From NCBI GenBank assembly GCA_011176555.1, contig DUEF01000168.1:1-5290 (forward strand): a DNA stretch of 5,290 nt. Reading direction: 5' to 3'. Position 1 is the stretch's first letter; the number at the start of each line of letters is the position of its first letter. A program made the translations under genes and the position numbers. This document shows positions 1 through 5,290 of this stretch, piece after piece. The notes beneath the pieces were generated by a model, which saw only the letters and a program-made list of their open reading frames with translations, searched no databases and was not told the DNA's origin. This stretch comes from Caldilineae bacterium. Lineage in GTDB: Bacteria; Chloroflexota; Anaerolineae; J102.

Positions 1-1194
1 GATCCCCTCACCGATGGCGATCCCGCCAAAAAACCGGACGTGATGAACAACTCGTGGGGCTGTCCCGAGAGCGAGGGCTGCACTTCTGATGTCCTGGATG
101 TGATCGAACCTTCCATGAATGCGGCCATCGACGCCGGCATCCTGGTGGTGGTCTCCGCCGGCAATGCAGGCTCCGCCTGCCACACCGTCCAGGACCCGCC
201 CGCCATCTACCCCCGATCCTTTGCGGTGGGAGCGACCCAGTTCAATGACTCCCTGGCCAGCTTCAGCAGTCGCGGGGACGTGACTTACGGCGGCGAGACA
301 TTCATGAAGCCCAATATCAGCGCCCCCGGCAGTTACATCACCTCCAGCACGCCCAATGACAACTACGGCTCCATGTCGGGCACGAGCATGGCGGGGCCCC
401 ATGTGGCGGGCGTCGCCGCCCTGTTGCTCTCGGCCGAGCCCAGCCTGAAGGGGCAACCGGAGATGGCGCAGGCCATCCTCGAGCGCACTGCGGATGCGAT
501 GGTGGACAACACCTGCGGCGGTGATGCTGACGGCCATCCCAACAACAGTTATGGCTGGGGCATCGCTAACGCCCAGTCGGCCATCGAGTCGCTGTCGCAG
601 CAGGCCACGCTGGACGGCGTCATCAGCGATGGCCTCACTTCTGCCGCGGTGGAGGGCGCTACGGTGACATTGTACGCCCTGAGCGACACATCGACGCCGC
701 TGGACAGCACGACCACGGCCGCAGATGGCGGCTATTCCTTCAGCCTCTCGTGGGGCAGCTACCGCATCGAAGTCAGCAAGACGGGCTATGAGACGACCAC
801 GGTCGAGCCAATCTATGTGGTGGGGGGACAGACCACCACGGCGGATGCGGTGCTCAACCCCAAACCGGCAGCGGTGAGCACCGACCTGAGCATCGAAGCC
901 TCTAATGGCGAAGCGATCCTGCACTGGCGGCATGTGGACGACACGGTGGTTCGCTACGAGATCTGGCGCAGCCCCAATCCCTATCCCGACCGTCTCAATG
1001 CCGACACCAGCAAGGTCGGCGAGGTGACGCCGGGCGCGCTGAACGAGATGCTGAGTTTCACCGATCCCAACAGCACGCTGAACGATCCCGCCACGGAGAG
1101 CGCCTACGTGGTGTATGCGATCAATTCGCTGGGCATCTACTCGGACGTGGATCACGGCCTGGGCGAACGGGAGTTCTCGCTGGTCGTTCCGTAG
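1..1194 (+). CDS. S8 family (subtilisin-like) serine peptidase, 5'-truncated by the window
   Basis: This is the C-terminal 397 residues of a secreted subtilase; the frame is open from base 1, so the start, signal peptide and catalytic Asp and His lie upstream of the window. Visible subtilase landmarks are NNSWG (residues 16-20), the oxyanion-hole Asn55 in VSAGNAG, and catalytic Ser129 in GTSMAGPHVAG, followed by the closing helix. The peptidase domain ends near residue 198. Residues about 203-288 form a carboxypeptidase-regulatory-like beta-domain (DGVISDG, then ADGGYSFSL and GSYRIEVSKTGYE). Residues about 291-397 resemble a fibronectin type III-like module (ILHWRHVDD, YEIWRS, YVVYAINSLG). 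The protein ends in a plain TAG with no transmembrane anchor or sorting signal, so it is probably released or held by upstream domains. The overall style matches bacillopeptidase F-like S8 enzymes. It probably hydrolyses extracellular proteins; its specificity cannot be read. It converges on the cytochrome gene and is unlikely to be functionally linked to the copper genes. Confidence 0.95.
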   Translation, partial: DPLTDGDPAKKPDVMNNSWGCPESEGCTSDVLDVIEPSMNAAIDAGILVVVSAGNAGSACHTVQDPPAIYPRSFAVGATQFNDSLASFSSRGDVTYGGETFMKPNISAPGSYITSSTPNDNYGSMSGTSMAGPHVAGVAALLLSAEPSLKGQPEMAQAILERTADAMVDNTCGGDADGHPNNSYGWGIANAQSAIESLSQQATLDGVISDGLTSAAVEGATVTLYALSDTSTPLDSTTTAADGGYSFSLSWGSYRIEVSKTGYETTTVEPIYVVGGQTTTADAVLNPKPAAVSTDLSIEASNGEAILHWRHVDDTVVRYEIWRSPNPYPDRLNADTSKVGEVTPGALNEMLSFTDPNSTLNDPATESAYVVYAINSLGIYSDVDHGLGEREFSLVVP

Positions 1195-1335
1195 AGGGTG
1201 GTGGTTTTACGGCGATGCTGGGGTTGGGAACGATCGCCCCACAAAAAAACACGCCCCCGCGCAGTTGCTGGCGGGGGCGATGTTGGGGGTGACGATTAGG
1301 GCCGGGGCGTTGTGGGTGGTCGGGAACAGATGAGA
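1195..1335. other. Convergent intergenic gap between peptidase and cytochrome genes
   Basis: This 141-bp stretch separates the convergent stop codons. Apart from the minus-strand terminator, it contains a weak 6-bp inverted repeat, GGCGAT at 1211-1216 with ATCGCC at 1233-1238 and a 16-nt loop. That repeat could contribute to ending the peptidase transcript but has no T-tract on the plus strand. I see no gene here. Confidence 0.6.
1241..1279 (-). terminator. Rho-independent terminator of the oxidase-cytochrome block
   Basis: A perfect 9-bp GC stem (CGCCCCCGC at 1252-1260 with GCGGGGGCG at 1271-1279) is extended inward by CAG/CTG (1262-1264 with 1268-1270) around a TTG loop, leaving one bulged G at 1261. 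Read on the minus strand the stem is followed at once by TGTTTTTTTGT (1251-1241). It lies about 57 nt past the cytochrome stop, where a terminator is expected. On the plus strand no T-tract follows the hairpin, so it would serve the convergent peptidase gene poorly if at all. Confidence 0.88.
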
Positions 1336-1836
1336 CTAATTCTCGCGGTAGGTGCGAACAAAGTTGACCACATGCCAGATGTCATCTTCGTCCAACGTTT
1401 CGTCAAAAGCGGGCATGGCGGTATCCTCGACGCCGTTACGGATGATGGAGAACATGCCGCCGTCGCTGAGCACTTGCACATGATCCTCATGCAGATTGGC
1501 GGGTGGGGGAACCAAAGACGCGCCGGCCACGCCATCACCGAGACCCGTGTCGCCGTGACAGGCCGCGCAACTCGCAGCATAAATCTGTGAACCTTTGGCG
1601 ATGCTTTCATCTGTGGCGGCGATGGGGTTTTCCTGATCGTTGTCGTCAGCTTCCATGCCGTGATCATCACCTTCGGCTTCTTCGTTGTGTCCACTCTCGG
1701 CATCTTTGTTCACTTCCTGAGTGGCTGCTGGCGGTTCCGCCTGCGTTGTTTTTTCTGCTTGCTGACCGCCGCAGGCAGCCAGGACCAGCACGAGAACCGC
1801 GCCGACAATCAGGGTGATGAGGGTTGTTTTACGCAT
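1336..1836 (-). CDS. Lipoprotein monohaem class I cytochrome c
   Basis: The gene encodes 166 residues. The N-terminus MRKTTLITL, a hydrophobic stretch and a lipobox LAAC (Cys22) predict a lipoprotein, exported by Sec and anchored on the outer face of the membrane. Residues about 25-75 are a low-complexity linker rich in Glu, Asp and Gln with some His and Met (such as GDDHGMEADDND). The cytochrome domain spans about 76-166: haem attachment motif C90-A-A-C93-H94, with H94 as proximal ligand, then GLGDGV, and Met141 in AMPAF as the likely distal ligand, followed by the usual C-terminal helix (DDIWHVVNFVRTY). The size and motif layout fit the small CBB3-type cytochrome c family. The start is supported by an AGGAG ribosome site seven bases upstream. 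It is the last gene of the minus-strand block, 117 nt after MCO1, and is followed by a strong terminator. It probably shuttles electrons outside the cytoplasm; the partner is unknown, although its position suggests the copper oxidases or a respiratory oxidase. Confidence 0.95.
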   Translation of the reverse strand: MRKTTLITLIVGAVLVLVLAACGGQQAEKTTQAEPPAATQEVNKDAESGHNEEAEGDDHGMEADDNDQENPIAATDESIAKGSQIYAASCAACHGDTGLGDGVAGASLVPPPANLHEDHVQVLSDGGMFSIIRNGVEDTAMPAFDETLDEDDIWHVVNFVRTYREN

Positions 1837-1843
1837 TTTTGCA

Positions 1844-1848
1844 CTCCT
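1844..1848 (-). promoter_or_regulatory. Shine-Dalgarno site of the cytochrome c gene
   Basis: On the minus strand this reads AGGAG and sits seven bases before the ATG at 1836-1834, a near-ideal spacing. It fixes the start codon of the cytochrome lipoprotein. It contrasts with MCO1, where no comparable site is seen. Confidence 0.85.
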
Positions 1849-1885
1849 GTGAGAGAAAAATTTTTGGCAACTAAGTCCAGAGTTA

Positions 1886-1948
1886 ACCTCCGAGAGGTGG
1901 CCAATACCGCTTGATCTACCGAGATATCGGCGGCCACCTCCCGGAGGT
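1886..1948. repeat. Long inverted-repeat element, copy 1 (downstream of MCO1)
   Basis: A 17-nt left arm, ACCTCCGAGAGGTGGCC (1886-1902), pairs with GGCCACCTCCCGGAGGT (1932-1948) with one mismatch across a 29-nt spacer. The outer part of each arm is itself nearly palindromic (CCTCC, one base, GGAGG), so each arm could also fold alone. The element begins five bases past the TAA of MCO1 on the minus strand and precedes the cytochrome gene by about 50 nt. It has no following T-tract, so it is not a standard Rho-independent terminator. It may protect the 3' end of the MCO1 message, act as a processing or attenuation hairpin, or be a REP-like mobile repeat. A second copy with the same geometry lies at 3804-3868. 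Confidence 0.85.
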
Positions 1949-1953
1949 CGGAA

Positions 1954-3642
1954 TTAGGAACCGGGCTCCACGATACGATAGTTCCGCATCATGCCCATGT
2001 CTTCGTGTTCGAGGTTGTGGCAGTGGTAGAGGAAGAGGCCGGTGAAGTCTTTGAATTCCATCTGCACTTGCACCCGCTCGCCGGGCATGAGCAGCACGGT
2101 GTCTTTCCAGCCGCCGTCTACATAGCCATCTTTGACCGTTTCCCAGTTCGAGCGTTGCGTGGGATCGGTGGGGGCCTGGCGGGAGATGATGCGGAATTGC
2201 AGGTCGTGAATGTGCATGGGATGGGCCATGCCGCCCATCATGCCGCCCATGCCGCCGGGTTGCTGATTGGCGAACTCCCATACTTCCTGGGAGCCAAGCT
2301 CTACGATCTCATCGGGCGCTACGGCTTCCATCTGGAAAGTGCGACCGTTGATCGTCCATTGGCCGAATTGCATGTAAAGCGAAAAAGTGCGGTCGGCCTG
2401 GACTGCTTCGACTTGGTCGGCGCGAAAATCAGCCTGGCCGGATACAGATGGCGGGCCGGAATTCGCACCGTTTCCCTGGGAGAAGATCATGGGCAGGTAA
2501 GCGGCGGTGGAGAGGGGAGAGGTTGTCGGTGTGGCGGTGGGCGCGACGGTGGGGACGACAGTAGCGGTGGGGGCCGGCGTAGCCGTGGCGTCATCGCTGA
2601 TCTTAAAAGCCATGACCGCGAAATCAGCGCCGTTGGGCAAGGTGGGATTGCCGCCTCCCCCGCCAAAACCACCGCCAGAAAAGGCGAGGCTGCGCAAGGT
2701 CTGCGTGCTGCCGGTCGGCCATTGGCTGAAATCCACCAGCAGATCGACGCGCTCGGCCGGGGCCAGGGTCACGTAATTGCGCTGTATGGGGGCGTCCAGC
2801 AGGCCGCCATCTGTGCCGATCACAGTCAAGGGCGTGGCGTCGGGCCAGGCCAGTTTGTAGATGCGCGAGTTGGAGCCGTTGAGAATGCGCAGGCGATAAA
2901 CCGCGGGCTTTACCACCAGGTTGGCATTCGGTTGCCCGTTGACCAAAATCCGATCGCCCAGGAAACCGCGCATGTGGGTGTAGTAGAGCAACTGGTTCTG
3001 GCCGTCGAAGGTGCGGTCTTGGAGCACCAGGGGCAGGTCGCGTTCGCCTGTGGGCAGTCCCAACCCGGCTTCGGCCCCATCAGTGATCAAAATGAGTCCG
3101 GCCAGGCCGCGATAGGCTTGCGGGCCGGTGCGACCGTGGGGATGGGGATGATACCAGTACATGCCAGGGCGATCCAGCACCTGGAATTCGTAAACATAGG
3201 TTTCGTTGGGGCCGATGACCAGGCGGGGGTGACCGTCGGCGGCCTGGGGTACGTGCAGCCCATGCCAGTGAACGATGGTCTCTTCGGCGAGACGGTTGGT
3301 GAAGTTGATACGCACGTTCTGGCCGGGACGAAAAACAAAGGCCGGACCGAGATAGGTGTTCGGGATCGGTTGCACGGTCCCGGCCGGGCCTTTGACGAGT
3401 TCAGCCCGGTAGCGCCAGACCTGGGTTTCCAGCCCGGACAGGATCGGCGTCTGGCTGAGCTCCGCTTCCAGGTTGATTTCGACATCAGGTTCGACGACGC
3501 CGCTGGCCGGCTTGCCCAGGGCGGTGGAGATGGCGGGGAAACCAATGGCGCTTCCGGCCGCGACGCCCAGCGCACTCAGGCCGGAAAGGCGCAAGAAATC
3601 GCGGCGGTTAAGGCCTTGAGTTGCAATTTGTGATGAATTCAT
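1954..3642 (-). CDS. Tat-exported three-domain multicopper oxidase (MCO1)
   Basis: The gene encodes a complete 562-residue laccase-like oxidase of the CueO/CotA type, which oxidises a substrate (organic, or metal such as Cu(I)) and reduces O2 to water. A twin-arginine signal (RRDFLRL, residues 13-19, then an Ala/Gly-rich hydrophobic stretch to about 43) predicts folded export. Cupredoxin domain 1 is about 60-190, domain 2 about 200-350 and domain 3 about 405-560. Copper ligands by analogy with CueO: type 1 H474, C541, H546 and M551; type 2 H125 and H477; type 3 H127, H165, H167, H479, H540 and H542. All are present. A Met/Gly loop (465-472) directly precedes the HPMHIH motif. A Pro/Thr-rich linker ending in YLPMI (about 352-386) is inserted between domains 2 and 3. 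The ATG places twelve residues before the twin Arg, which is normal, but no clear ribosome site precedes it. It lies 248 nt after its paralogue MCO2 and before the cytochrome gene, probably co-transcribed at least in part. The substrate cannot be read from sequence. Confidence 0.96.
   Translation of the reverse strand: MNSSQIATQGLNRRDFLRLSGLSALGVAAGSAIGFPAISTALGKPASGVVEPDVEINLEAELSQTPILSGLETQVWRYRAELVKGPAGTVQPIPNTYLGPAFVFRPGQNVRINFTNRLAEETIVHWHGLHVPQAADGHPRLVIGPNETYVYEFQVLDRPGMYWYHPHPHGRTGPQAYRGLAGLILITDGAEAGLGLPTGERDLPLVLQDRTFDGQNQLLYYTHMRGFLGDRILVNGQPNANLVVKPAVYRLRILNGSNSRIYKLAWPDATPLTVIGTDGGLLDAPIQRNYVTLAPAERVDLLVDFSQWPTGSTQTLRSLAFSGGGFGGGGGNPTLPNGADFAVMAFKISDDATATPAPTATVVPTVAPTATPTTSPLSTAAYLPMIFSQGNGANSGPPSVSGQADFRADQVEAVQADRTFSLYMQFGQWTINGRTFQMEAVAPDEIVELGSQEVWEFANQQPGGMGGMMGGMAHPMHIHDLQFRIISRQAPTDPTQRSNWETVKDGYVDGGWKDTVLLMPGERVQVQMEFKDFTGLFLYHCHNLEHEDMGMMRNYRIVEPGS
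1982..2049 (-). repeat. Near-identical 68-nt segment shared with MCO2 (copy in MCO1)
   Basis: This segment encodes the type 1/type 3 copper motif, from about DFTGLF through YHCHNLEHEDMGMMRN. It matches 3910-3977 at 67 of 68 positions; the only difference is at 2035 (G) against 3963 (A). Third codon positions are conserved as well, which is far tighter than in the rest of the two genes. Confidence 0.9.
2482..2589 (-). other. Pro/Thr-rich interdomain linker in MCO1
   Basis: These codons specify residues 352-387. They begin as Ala/Thr/Pro low complexity (ATATPAPTATVVPT and onward) and end in a short hydrophobic AYLPMIF. The segment sits between cupredoxin domains 2 and 3, and MCO2 has no counterpart. 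Such linkers with a 'YLP' hydrophobic end are typical of secreted Chloroflexota proteins. The DNA is correspondingly low in complexity, with repeated GGTGGGGGC-like units on the plus strand. Confidence 0.8.
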
Positions 3643-3683
3643 GTGTTCATTTCTGATTGTTGAGGATTCTCGATGTTTTCTTT

Positions 3684-3776
3684 TGGTATTGGATATTGGA
3701 AGCGATCAAAGATTAAAGATTAAGAAGCTGCCAACTGACGCCATTAATCATTAATCTTTGATCCTTGATCGTTAGT
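3684..3776. repeat. Degenerate heptanucleotide tandem array
   Basis: Several adjacent units repeat with a 7-nt step. Examples are GATCAAA (3704-3710) followed by GATTAAA (3711-3717) and GATTAAG (3718-3724), and CATTAAT twice (3742-3748 and 3749-3755) followed by CTTTGAT (3756-3762) and CCTTGAT (3763-3769). Weaker units TGGTATT and GGATATT lie at 3684-3697. The stretch is strongly AT-rich against its GC-rich surroundings. It resembles the short tandemly repeated heptamer class known from cyanobacteria; that comparison is by style, not by sequence match. Confidence 0.7.
3704..3763. repeat. AT-rich 20-bp inverted repeat upstream of MCO1
   Basis: The left arm GATCAAAGATTAAAGATTAA (3704-3723) is the reverse complement of TTAATCATTAATCTTTGATC (3744-3763) with one mismatch, across a 20-nt spacer. 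It lies 62-121 nt upstream of the MCO1 start, within its likely leader or promoter region. It could form an RNA hairpin in an MCO2-MCO1 transcript or a protein-binding palindrome. Neither strand shows a T-tract after it. Confidence 0.85.
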
Positions 3777-3803
3777 AACCGTCTAAGAATAACTTCCTGA
3801 TTC

Positions 3804-3868
3804 AACCTCCGGGAGGTGGCCAACGCCACTTCGTTTGTCGGGACCTTAGCGGCCACCTCCCGGAGGTT
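3804..3868. repeat. Long inverted-repeat element, copy 2 (downstream of MCO2)
   Basis: AACCTCCGGGAGGTGGCC (3804-3821) pairs perfectly over 18 bp with 3851-3868 across a 29-nt spacer, the same spacer length as in copy 1. The arms match those of copy 1 at all but one position of the shared 17, whereas the spacers agree at only about 16 of 29 positions. The element begins 22 nt past the TGA of MCO2 on the minus strand. An additional small hairpin, GTGGC with GCCAC around CAAC, can form at the left arm-spacer junction. No T-tract follows on either strand. Confidence 0.88.
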
Positions 3869-3890
3869 ATTTCTGGACGACTACTTAGTG

Positions 3891-5290
3891 TCAGGCGACG
3901 ACCTCGAAATTCCGCATCATGCCCATGTCTTCGTGTTCGAGGTTGTGGCAGTGGTAGAGGAAAAGGCCGGTGAAGTCCTCGAAACGGCGGATGACTCGCA
4001 CCCGTTCGCCCGGCATCACCAGGACGGTGTCTTTCCAGCCTTCATCGACAAAGCCCTCGCTGAGGCTCTGCCAGGCAGAGCGACCGCCGCGGCTGATCCG
4101 ACGATCCAGCACCTGGAATTGCTCACCGTGCATGTGCATAGGATGAGGCAAGGACATCATGCCCCCGCCCATCATGCCTCTGCCCCCGCCTTCGTTGCTG
4201 AACTCCCAGATCTCGGTGCTGCCCAACCGCACTCGCTCATCCCGAGCAACCGCGGTCATCTGGAAAGAGCGGCCATTGAGCGTCCAGCCGCGCCCCGGCA
4301 TCATGCGTAGGGCAACGCTTCGCGTTTGGGTCGCCTCTCGCGGCGAGATGCGCTCGATGGTGGAGAGGCGGGCGGGCAGTTTGGCGCGCTCATCCGATTT
4401 TGTCTCGACGCGCACGGTGAGGATGTCGAAAGGATCGCCCAAGGCCAGGGAGGAAGCGTCGCCCATCATGCCCCCGCCCATCATGCCGCCGCCCATCATG
4501 CCGCCGCCTGCGGGCGAAACGAAAGAAAGGCTTTTCAGAGTGAGTAGGTCCCCCACGGCCCTGTCGCTGAAATCCACCCACAGTTCGACGCGCTCGGCCG
4601 GAGCCAGGGTGATGTAGGGACGCTGCACCGGCTTCTCCAGCAGGCCGCCGTCGGTTCCGATCACGGTGAAAGGCGAACCGTCGCTCCAACCCAGCTTGTA
4701 GATGCGCGAGTTGGAGCCATTGAGCAAACGCAAACGGTAGGGGCGAGTGGCCACAGGCAGAGTGAAATCAGGTTGGCCGTTGACCAGGATTTGGTCACCC
4801 AAAAAGCCTATCATCTGGTCCATCATGCCGTTGCCCCGATAGACGAGCTGGTTGTTGCCATCGAAAATGCGATCCTGGATCACCAGGGGGATGTCGAATT
4901 CGCCGCTGGGGAGCCCGGCCGCGCGTTCTTCCTCGTCGCTGACCAGGAAGAAGCCGGCCATGCCCGCATACACCTGCGGCCCGGTGAGGCCGTGGGGATG
5001 AGGATGATACCAATAGGTCCCGGCCCGGTTCAGCACTTCGAAATCATACTGGTAGTTTTCGCCCCGGTTGATGGCGTACTGCGGATGCCCGTCCATCTCT
5101 GCGGGGACGTGCAGGCCGTGCCAGTGCACGATGGTCTCTTGCGGGATCTGGCTGCTGAAGTCGACGCGCAGGCGCTCACCCTTGTTCAGGCGCAGAGTCG
5201 GGCCGAGATAGGTGTCGGGCAGGGCTTGCAGCGCCGCGAGATCGCCCTTGAGCAGGTCGCCTTGCAGGGTCCAGACCTGGGTGGGCTGGC
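3891..5290 (-). CDS. Three-domain multicopper oxidase (MCO2), N-terminus outside the window
   Basis: The gene encodes 465 in-window residues. The frame stays open to the window end (beginning QPTQVWTLQGDLL, aligned with TQVWRYRAELV of MCO1), so the true start and any Tat signal lie beyond 5290; a GTG at 5129 falls in the middle of domain 1 and is not the start. Numbering from the first full codon, CueO-type copper ligands are type 1 H382, C447, H452 and M457; type 2 H55 and H385; type 3 H57, H95, H97, H387, H446 and H448. All are present, so this should be an active O2-reducing oxidase. Two Gly/Met loops stand out: three GGGMM units at about 261-276 in domain 2, and GMMGGGMM at 371-378 just before the HPMHMH motif. 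Met-rich segments in CueO-like enzymes bind Cu(I), so cuprous oxidase activity is a reasonable but unproven guess. The protein is a clear paralogue of MCO1 but lacks its Pro/Thr linker. It is the first visible gene of the minus-strand block. Confidence 0.96.
   Translation of the reverse strand, partial: QPTQVWTLQGDLLKGDLAALQALPDTYLGPTLRLNKGERLRVDFSSQIPQETIVHWHGLHVPAEMDGHPQYAINRGENYQYDFEVLNRAGTYWYHPHPHGLTGPQVYAGMAGFFLVSDEEERAAGLPSGEFDIPLVIQDRIFDGNNQLVYRGNGMMDQMIGFLGDQILVNGQPDFTLPVATRPYRLRLLNGSNSRIYKLGWSDGSPFTVIGTDGGLLEKPVQRPYITLAPAERVELWVDFSDRAVGDLLTLKSLSFVSPAGGGMMGGGMMGGGMMGDASSLALGDPFDILTVRVETKSDERAKLPARLSTIERISPREATQTRSVALRMMPGRGWTLNGRSFQMTAVARDERVRLGSTEIWEFSNEGGGRGMMGGGMMSLPHPMHMHGEQFQVLDRRISRGGRSAWQSLSEGFVDEGWKDTVLVMPGERVRVIRRFEDFTGLFLYHCHNLEHEDMGMMRNFEVVA
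3910..3977 (-). repeat. Near-identical 68-nt segment shared with MCO1 (copy in MCO2)
   Basis: This is the partner of 1982-2049, identical at 67 of 68 positions. It encodes the HCH-type copper motif and the codons on either side. Beyond both ends the two genes diverge immediately. Confidence 0.9.
4461..4505 (-). repeat. Three 15-bp tandem repeats encoding Gly-Gly-Met-Met-Gly units
   Basis: Three consecutive 15-bp units start at 4461, 4476 and 4491 (plus-strand form GCCCATCATGCCNCC). They differ at only one position and encode a Gly/Met pentapeptide repeat in the domain 2 loop of MCO2. The in-frame unit length allows copy number to change without a frameshift. A shorter related stretch at 4157-4190 encodes the second Gly/Met loop. 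Confidence 0.88.

Larger units (their letters stand above)
3643..3890. other. MCO2-MCO1 intergenic region carrying two repeat structures
   Basis: This 248-bp gap lies between the MCO2 stop and the MCO1 start. It contains an AT-rich heptad-periodic inverted repeat at 3704-3763 and the second long GC inverted repeat at 3804-3868. The stretch next to the MCO1 start (3643-3703) is AT-rich and presumably holds its leader and possibly a promoter, but I find no convincing -35/-10 pair. No open frame here looks like a gene. Confidence 0.65.

Noticed and set aside
1503..1914. Plus-strand open frames antisense to the cytochrome gene
   Set aside because: They are Arg/Cys-rich shadow translations; the minus-strand gene has a lipobox, haem motif and a good ribosome site.
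2005..3633. A 542-codon open frame on the plus strand antisense to nearly all of MCO1
   Set aside because: Its translation has no recognisable domain, is Gly/Val/Ala-rich as expected of a GC-rich shadow frame, and MCO1 on the opposite strand has full family motifs, a signal peptide and all copper ligands.
3643..3720. A sigma-70 promoter for MCO1 (TTGATC near 3709-3704 with an AT-rich box downstream)
   Set aside because: No -10-like hexamer lies at a 16-18 nt spacing, and the TTGATC comes from the heptad repeat, so the match is not convincing.
1886..3868. The two GC inverted repeats as Rho-independent terminators
   Set aside because: The stems are strong, but no T-tract follows on either strand and the 29-nt spacer is long for a terminator loop. 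An RNA role other than intrinsic termination remains possible.
1886..3868. The paired inverted repeats as the two ends of one composite transposon enclosing MCO1
   Set aside because: Each copy is a complete inverted repeat on its own, no transposase lies between them, and I see no flanking target-site duplication.
3816..4310. A 164-codon plus-strand open frame overlapping repeat copy 2 and the 3' end of MCO2
   Set aside because: Most of it is antisense to MCO2 and mirrors its His/Met motifs; its start lies inside the inverted repeat and no ribosome site supports it.
3891..5129. GTG at 5129 as the start of MCO2
   Set aside because: It encodes the Val just before HWHG in domain 1; the frame continues upstream to the window end with residues that align to MCO1.

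Overview
The window reads as a piece of a GC-rich environmental bacterial genome, most likely Chloroflexota (Anaerolineae or Caldilineae type). This is an inference from three things. The subtilase resembles the bacillopeptidase F-like enzymes common in that phylum. A Pro/Thr-rich linker followed by a 'YLPMI' motif, a habit of secreted Chloroflexota proteins, sits inside one protein. Several intergenic repeats are also present. No rRNA, tRNA or marker gene is available to settle the taxonomy.

Layout: positions 1-1194 (+) hold the 3' part of a secreted S8 serine peptidase with accessory beta-domains; its N-terminus lies outside the window. It converges on a minus-strand block, read from high to low coordinates: a multicopper oxidase cut by the window end (MCO2, 5290-3891), a second complete Tat-exported multicopper oxidase (MCO1, 3642-1954), and a small lipoprotein c-type cytochrome (1836-1336). 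A GC hairpin with a T-tract at 1279-1241 terminates this block. No tRNA, rRNA, CRISPR array or transposase gene is visible.

The two oxidases are tandem paralogues. Each keeps the full set of type 1, 2 and 3 copper ligands in the part visible, and each carries Gly/Met-rich loops of the kind that bind Cu(I). Together with the membrane-anchored monohaem cytochrome they suggest an extracytoplasmic copper or metal oxidation and electron-transfer module, possibly a copper-tolerance locus. The substrate and any electron transfer between the oxidases and the cytochrome are inferences.

The intergenic gaps are the least ordinary part. A long inverted repeat (17-18 bp arms, exactly 29-nt spacer) follows the stop codon of each oxidase gene. 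The arms are almost identical, while the spacers and flanks have diverged. Upstream of MCO1 there is also an AT-rich stretch with 7-nt periodicity that forms its own 20-bp inverted repeat. At the 3' ends of the two oxidase genes, 67 of 68 nucleotides are identical, which suggests recent duplication or gene conversion.
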